From NCBI RefSeq assembly GCF_000745425.1, contig NZ_KN050689.1:92368-156367 (forward strand): 64,000 nucleotides of DNA. The letters are read 5' to 3'. The notes under the pieces are model-generated. The model worked only from the letters and a program-made list of their open reading frames with translations, was not told the origin of the DNA and searched no databases. Origin of the DNA: Beijerinckia mobilis. Its GTDB lineage: Bacteria; Pseudomonadota; Alphaproteobacteria; Rhizobiales; Beijerinckiaceae. Position numbers and translations under genes: made by a program. How positions within the stretch are numbered: position 1 is the stretch's first letter; each line of letters begins with the position of its first letter. Shown in pieces: positions 59,763 to 64,000 of this stretch.

Positions 59763-60388
59763 GCGGCCTCGATTATCTTCGAGATGGCGCGGAAATCTAC
59801 CGCCGCTCCTTCGCCACCATCCGCGCCGAGGCCGATCTCGCGCGTTTCTCCGCTGCCGAGGAACAGGTCGCGGTGCGCATCATCCATGCCTGCGGCATGG
59901 TGGACATTACCGAAAACCTCGTCTTTTCCCCAGGAGCGGCGGAGGCCGGACGCGCCGCGCTCGCCGCCGGGGCGCCGATCCTCTGTGATGCCAATATGGT
60001 CGCCTATGGCGTCACGCGCGCCCGTCTTCCCGCCCGCAACGAGGTTTTGTGCTTTCTCGGCGACGAGAAAGTGCCAGCGCTCGCGGAAGGTCTCGGAACG
60101 ACACGCAGTGCCGCCGCGCTCGAACTCTGGCGCCCGCATCTGGCCGGAGCGCTCGTCGCCATCGGCAATGCGCCGACCGCACTCTTTCATCTCCTCGACA
60201 TGCTGGCGGATGGCGCCCCCAAACCCGCCCTCATTCTCGGCATGCCGGTCGGCTTCGTCGGCGCGGCGGAATCGAAGGAGGCTCTGATCGCCACCACTCC
60301 CGCGCCTTTCATCGCCGTCACCGGCCGCAAGGGCGGCAGCGCCATGACCGCCGCCGCGATCAATGCACTGGCGAGCACGCGCGAATGA
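59759..60388 (+). CDS. cobH: Precorrin-8X methylmutase CobH
   Basis: This 209-residue enzyme shifts a methyl group from C11 to C12 to make hydrogenobyrinic acid. The catalytic His is in VRIIHACGMVDI (about 41). Other landmarks are LCDANMVAYGVTRARLP and PVGFVGAAESKEAL. The only start that fits is TTG at 59759, overlapping the cobG stop as TTGA. It continues into cobI by an ATGA overlap. Confidence 0.95.
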   Translation: MSGLDYLRDGAEIYRRSFATIRAEADLARFSAAEEQVAVRIIHACGMVDITENLVFSPGAAEAGRAALAAGAPILCDANMVAYGVTRARLPARNEVLCFLGDEKVPALAEGLGTTRSAAALELWRPHLAGALVAIGNAPTALFHLLDMLADGAPKPALILGMPVGFVGAAESKEALIATTPAPFIAVTGRKGGSAMTAAAINALASTRE

Positions 60389-61161
60389 GCGATGCCGTGA
60401 GCAACAGCACGGGTTCTTCCGCCAGCACGCCCACCGCTACGGGACGGCTCTACGGGCTCGGCCTCGGCCCCGGCGATCCCGATCTCATCACCGTGAAGGC
60501 CGCGCGGCTTCTCGGGGAAGTGCCCGTCGTCGCCTATTTCACCAAGAAAGGCGCGCCCGGCAAGGCGCGCAAAATCCTTTCCGCCTGGCGTGATGCGGAA
60601 GCGCGGGAACTGCCGCTTATCTATCCGCTGACAACGGAAGTGCATTTCTGCGATCCCACCTATACGGCTGCCCTGCGCGGCTTTTACGAGGATTCCGCTG
60701 AACGCCTCGCCGCAATTCTTTCCGCTGGCGAGGATGTCGCGCTCGTCAGCGAGGGCGATCCTCTATTTTATGGCTCCTTCATGCATCTGCACATCCGGTT
60801 GCGGGACCGTTTCCCCGTTACAATCGTGCCGGGCGTCAGCGGCATGGCGGGCGCCTGGAGCGCCGCCAGCCTGCCGATGACCTGGGGCGACGATGTGCTC
60901 GCCGTTTTGCCCGGCACGCTCGGCGCCGCCCTGCTCACGGAAAAGATCAAGGCGGCGGATGCCGCCGTCATCCTCAAGATCGGAGCCAATCTGCCGAAAA
61001 TCCGCGAGGCCATCCGCGCCGCCGGCCGTCTCGGCGACGCACTTTATATCGAACATGCGACCATGCAGGATCAGGCGATGCAGCCGCTCGCCGACAGGAA
61101 AGAGGATTCGGCGCCCTATTTCTCGATGATCCTCATTCCCGGCCAGGGGCGGCGGCCATGA
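60385..61161 (+). CDS. cobI: Precorrin-2 C20-methyltransferase CobI
   Basis: This 258-residue SAM-dependent methylase has the TP-methylase landmarks YGLGLGPGDPDLITVKAARLL and VALVSEGDPLFYGSFMHLH, followed by TIVPGVSGMAGAWSA. A Ser/Thr-rich stretch of about 20 residues precedes the domain. It overlaps cobH and cobJ by 4 nt each. Confidence 0.95.
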   Translation: MSDAVSNSTGSSASTPTATGRLYGLGLGPGDPDLITVKAARLLGEVPVVAYFTKKGAPGKARKILSAWRDAEARELPLIYPLTTEVHFCDPTYTAALRGFYEDSAERLAAILSAGEDVALVSEGDPLFYGSFMHLHIRLRDRFPVTIVPGVSGMAGAWSAASLPMTWGDDVLAVLPGTLGAALLTEKIKAADAAVILKIGANLPKIREAIRAAGRLGDALYIEHATMQDQAMQPLADRKEDSAPYFSMILIPGQGRRP

Positions 61162-61937
61162 TCGATTTCCCGGTTGATTTTCCGGATGGCTCGCTGCGCA
61201 TCATCGGCCTCGGGCCCGGCCCCGCCGAGTGGATGACGCCGGAAAGCACGGCACTTCTCGCCGCCGCGAGCGATCTTGTCGGCTACAAGCCCTATCTCGA
61301 CCGCATCGCTCCCCAGCCCGGTCAAAGGCTGCATGCGAGCGACAATCGCGTCGAAATCGACCGCGCCCGTCATGCCCTTGCACTCGCCATGGAAGGCCGC
61401 CGCGTGGGTGTCGTCTCGGGCGGTGATCCCGGCATTTTCGCCATGGCCGCCGCCGTCTTCGAGGCGGTGGAACAGGGCGAACCCGGTTGGGCAGCGCTCG
61501 ACATCAAGGTAACCCCCGGCCTTTCCGCCATGCAGGCCGCAGCCGCCCGCATCGGCGCGCCGCTCGGCCATGATTTCTGCGCCATTTCGCTGTCGGACAA
61601 TCTGAAACCCTGGGCACTCATCGAGCGGCGGCTGCAAGCCGCCTGCGACGGCGATTTCGTAATCGCGCTCTATAATCCGGCCTCGAAGGCGCGGCCGCAG
61701 CCGATCCATGACGCCTTCACCCTTCTGCGCCGGGAGAAGGCGGGAGAGACGCCGGTGGCCTTCGCTCGCGCCATCGGCCGCAAGGACGAATCCTTGGTGC
61801 TCACCACGCTCACCTCAGCCGATCCGGGCCTTGCCGATATGAGCACATTGGTGCTGATCGGTTCCAGCGCAACGCGGAGCCTCGTGCAGGCGGGAAGACC
61901 GCTTCTTTACACGCCGCGTTCCGTGAGGTCCGCCTGA
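61158..61937 (+). CDS. cobJ: Precorrin-3B C17-methyltransferase CobJ
   Basis: This 259-residue enzyme catalyses ring contraction with methylation at C17. It shows LRIIGLGPGPAEWMTPES, LVGYKPYLDRI, VGVVSGGDPGIFAMA, and VIALYNPASKARP, all typical of CobJ. Its 3' end overlaps that of the opposite-strand cobK by 31 bp. Confidence 0.96.
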   Translation: MIDFPVDFPDGSLRIIGLGPGPAEWMTPESTALLAAASDLVGYKPYLDRIAPQPGQRLHASDNRVEIDRARHALALAMEGRRVGVVSGGDPGIFAMAAAVFEAVEQGEPGWAALDIKVTPGLSAMQAAAARIGAPLGHDFCAISLSDNLKPWALIERRLQAACDGDFVIALYNPASKARPQPIHDAFTLLRREKAGETPVAFARAIGRKDESLVLTTLTSADPGLADMSTLVLIGSSATRSLVQAGRPLLYTPRSVRSA

Positions 61938-62695
61938 TGATGCACCGCGATTTTTTCCCGATGCGCGTCGATGCAGGCGAGGACATCCTGCGGTGCATGC
62001 ACCGTGATCGCCGTTTCAGTTCCGCTCGAAGGCCGCTCGACCATGACGACCGGCAAGCCCAGCGCACGCGCGGCGGCGATCTTGCCATAGGTTGCCGCCC
62101 CCCCGGAATTCTTGGTGACGAGGCAATCGATGCGCTCCTCTTGCAGCAGCGCCTTTTCGCGCGCCGCATCATAAGGTCCGCGATCGTACAGAAGGCGATG
62201 ATCGGGCAGAGCGAGAGCCCCCGGAGGCTCGATGGTGCGGATCAGGTAGAAATGCTGTGGCGCGGTAGTAAAGGCCTCGACCTGCAGCCGGCCGATGGTG
62301 AGAAAAACGCGGCGCGGCGTTTCGCCGAGCGCTTTTGCGGCGGCCTGCATATCCGGTACGCGGATCCAGCGATCATTCGGCTCCTCCCGCCAGGGCGCGC
62401 GGGTGAGGACAATGAGCGGAATGGCGCAGGCGGCGGCGGCCGCGCTTGCATGCGCCGACATTTGCGCGGCGAAAGGATGCGTCGCATCGACAAGAAGGTC
62501 GATGCCCTCCTGCTCAATATAGGCGGAAAGGCCCGCAACACCGCCGAAACCGCCGATACGAAAAGGGATCGGCGGGGCCACGGGAGCGCTGGTGCGCCCG
62601 GCAAGCGACAGAATCGGGGCGAGATCCGGCCGTGCCGCGAGACATTTCGCGAGCGCACTCGCCTCGCTGGTGCCGCCAAGAATGAGAAGCCGCAT
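61907..62695 (-). CDS. cobK: Precorrin-6A reductase CobK
   Basis: This 262-residue NADPH enzyme begins MRLLILGGTSEASALAKCLA and has LLVDATHPFAAQMSAHA, RRVFLTIGRLQVEAF and VTKNSGGAATYGKIAAARAL, all family features. The ATG at 62695 has GGAG 8 nt upstream. It lies on the minus strand, inside an otherwise plus-strand operon, so it needs its own promoter in the 62-bp gap before cobL. Its end overlaps cobJ tail to tail. Confidence 0.95.
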   Translation of the reverse strand: MRLLILGGTSEASALAKCLAARPDLAPILSLAGRTSAPVAPPIPFRIGGFGGVAGLSAYIEQEGIDLLVDATHPFAAQMSAHASAAAAACAIPLIVLTRAPWREEPNDRWIRVPDMQAAAKALGETPRRVFLTIGRLQVEAFTTAPQHFYLIRTIEPPGALALPDHRLLYDRGPYDAAREKALLQEERIDCLVTKNSGGAATYGKIAAARALGLPVVMVERPSSGTETAITVHAPQDVLACIDAHREKIAVHHQADLTERGV

Positions 62696-62757
62696 AAATC
62701 CGCTCCGCTTGCCCACAAATCCGATAGCCGCCAGAGCACGATCAGGGAGCTTTGGGC

Positions 62758-64000
62758 ATGAGGCAGGCGGATGCCCCTTGCCGCACGGCTTCCGCCACTG
62801 TTTCGGCCCCCTGGCTCTCGCTGATCGGGATCGGCGAGGACGGCCGCGCCGGGCTTTCGCCCCATGCCGAGACCCTGCTCGCCCAAGCCCGTTTCATCAT
62901 CGGCGGGGCGCGCCATCTGGCGCTTGCCGGCCCGCTCGATGCCGAAACCATGGTCTGGCCTTCACCGCTGGCCGATGCCATTCCCGTCATCGAGGCCCGC
63001 CGCCCCGGCCCCGTCTGCGTGCTCGCCTCGGGCGACCCGTTCTTTTACGGTGTCGGCACCCTGCTTTCCAGAGCCTTTGCACACGAGGACATGCTCTGCA
63101 TCCCGGCGCCCTCCGCCTTCAGCCTTGCCGCCGCGCGGCTCGGCTGGTCACTGCAGGACTGCCGCCTCATCTCGCTGCATGGGCGCGCCTTCGAGCGCAT
63201 TCTGCCGGAGCTACAGCCAGGGGCGAAAATCCTCTGCCTGACATGGGACGAAACCACCGCGCCCCGGCTTGCCGAAACGCTCGCCGCACGAGGGCTTGGC
63301 CATTCCAGCATCATCGTGCTGGAAGCGCTCGGCGGTCCGCATGAGAGAATCACGGCCACGCGCGCCGCCGATTTCTCAACAGAAAGCTTCGCGCCGGGGG
63401 GCATCCATCCGCTCAATCTGGTCGCCCTTTCCATCGAGGCGGCGCCCGGCGCAATGATCCTGCCGCTCGGCACCGGCCGCACCGAAGCCTTCTTTGAAAA
63501 TGATGGGCAGATCACCAAACGCGAGATTCGCGCCCCCGCGCTTGCGGCTCTGGCTCCGACTCGCGGCGCGCTTTTATGGGATATTGGCGCGGGCTCGGGC
63601 TCGATCGGCCTCGAATGGATGCTGCTCGATCCGGCGAATAAAGCCATCGCCATCGAGCCGCATGAGGCAAGAGCGGCACGCATCACCCGCAATGCACAGG
63701 CGCTCGGCGTGCCAGGGCTTGAAGTAGTGCAGAGCGCGGCGCCGGAGGCACTCGCCACTCTGCCCCAGCCCGATGCGATCTTCATCGGCGGCGGGGCCAG
63801 CCGTCCAGGCGTGATCGATACCGCCATCGCCGCTTTGCCACCGGGCGGCCGTCTTGTCATTCATGCCGTCACGCTCGAGACCGAAGCGGTGCTGTTTCGC
63901 TGTTTTCAAGAGCATGGCGGCGACCTTATCCGTCTTGCCGTCTCCCGCGCCGAGCCGCTCGGCACTTTCCACGCCTGGCGGCAGGCCTTGCCCGTGGTGC
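62758..64000 (+). CDS. cobL: Precorrin-6Y C5,15-methyltransferase (decarboxylating) CobL, 3' end outside window
   Basis: The frame from the ATG at 62758 stays open to the window end (414 codons). The N-terminal TP-methylase (CbiE-like) half has SLIGIGEDGRAGLSPHAETLL, CVLASGDPFFYGVGTLL and IPAPSAFSLAAARLGW. The C-terminal CbiT-like half has LLWDIGAGSGSIGLEWML, a SAM-binding motif, and DAIFIGGGASRPG. The fusion of both halves is standard for aerobic CobL of about 410-420 residues, so only a few residues are missing. Confidence 0.95.
   Translation, partial: MRQADAPCRTASATVSAPWLSLIGIGEDGRAGLSPHAETLLAQARFIIGGARHLALAGPLDAETMVWPSPLADAIPVIEARRPGPVCVLASGDPFFYGVGTLLSRAFAHEDMLCIPAPSAFSLAAARLGWSLQDCRLISLHGRAFERILPELQPGAKILCLTWDETTAPRLAETLAARGLGHSSIIVLEALGGPHERITATRAADFSTESFAPGGIHPLNLVALSIEAAPGAMILPLGTGRTEAFFENDGQITKREIRAPALAALAPTRGALLWDIGAGSGSIGLEWMLLDPANKAIAIEPHEARAARITRNAQALGVPGLEVVQSAAPEALATLPQPDAIFIGGGASRPGVIDTAIAALPPGGRLVIHAVTLETEAVLFRCFQEHGGDLIRLAVSRAEPLGTFHAWRQALPVV

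Noticed and set aside
62592-63344. 250-codon plus-strand frame over the cobK-cobL junction
   Set aside because: It is a shadow of cobL, whose true frame starts at 62758 and shows clear CbiE and CbiT motifs up to the window end.

Overview
The window is GC-rich chromosomal DNA whose gene content points to an alphaproteobacterium of the Hyphomicrobiales (Rhizobiales). Pointers are a trxB next to a LysR gene of the LsrB/VtlR type, a NadQ-controlled nadABC cluster, a DUF992 protein, aerobic-pathway cobalamin genes (cobN, cobG, cobH-L), and short intergenic palindromes of a kind common in that order. A Beijerinckiaceae-like host is my best guess, but no rRNA or marker alignment was possible.

Layout. 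1-8590 is a complete type I-C CRISPR-Cas locus on the minus strand (cas3, cas5c, cas8c, cas7c, cas4, cas1, cas2). The end of its array lies at 6-37. 8875-15283 holds hemF, a DUF2158 protein, a GtrA-like membrane protein, a DUF992 exported protein, trxB, an lsrB-like regulator and a glutathione S-transferase. 15420-18724 has an aquaporin-like channel and an acyl carrier protein/ketosynthase/hotdog set. 19234-20146 is a second I-C array without cas genes of its own; its repeat and leader match the first array. 20147-25318 has fabZ, an MFS exporter, recQ and an unusual SDR protein. 25674-27134 is an AT-richer secreted beta-helix protein followed by about 1 kb of empty DNA and a tRNA(CAU). 28353-33099 is the NAD de novo cluster nadQ-nadA-nadB-nadC. 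33267-34650 is yraN-rsmI. 35196-41425 holds an exported ABM-fold protein, a small membrane protein, an AT-rich Wzy-like membrane protein and rfbD-rfbB-rfbC. 41525-53325 encodes mainly envelope and periplasmic functions: an OprB porin, a P19-type protein, PhoD, a RecD-like helicase, a LolA-like protein, a phospholipase C-type phosphoesterase, a diheme peroxidase and an imelysin-like M75 protein. 53690 to the end is a cobalamin riboswitch followed by cobW-cobN-cobG-cobH-cobI-cobJ, antisense cobK, and cobL cut by the window edge.

How parts work together. The I-C cas genes plausibly serve both arrays. NadQ probably represses nadABC through a palindrome overlapping the nadA ribosome binding site. 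The riboswitch should shut down the cob operon when adenosylcobalamin is plentiful. The minus-strand periplasmic proteins at 43-53 kb suggest phosphate and metal scavenging, but this link is inferred from families only.

Intergenic DNA carries several dispersed palindromes. These include a composite repeat, a hairpin family with AGACAGGG/CCCTGTCT stems, and a repeated 18-bp word. I did not find an obviously new multi-gene system. The most unusual items are the satellite array with a fossil terminal repeat, the ACP/ketosynthase/hotdog set, the coupled M75-diheme peroxidase pair, and the atypical SDR and aquaporin.
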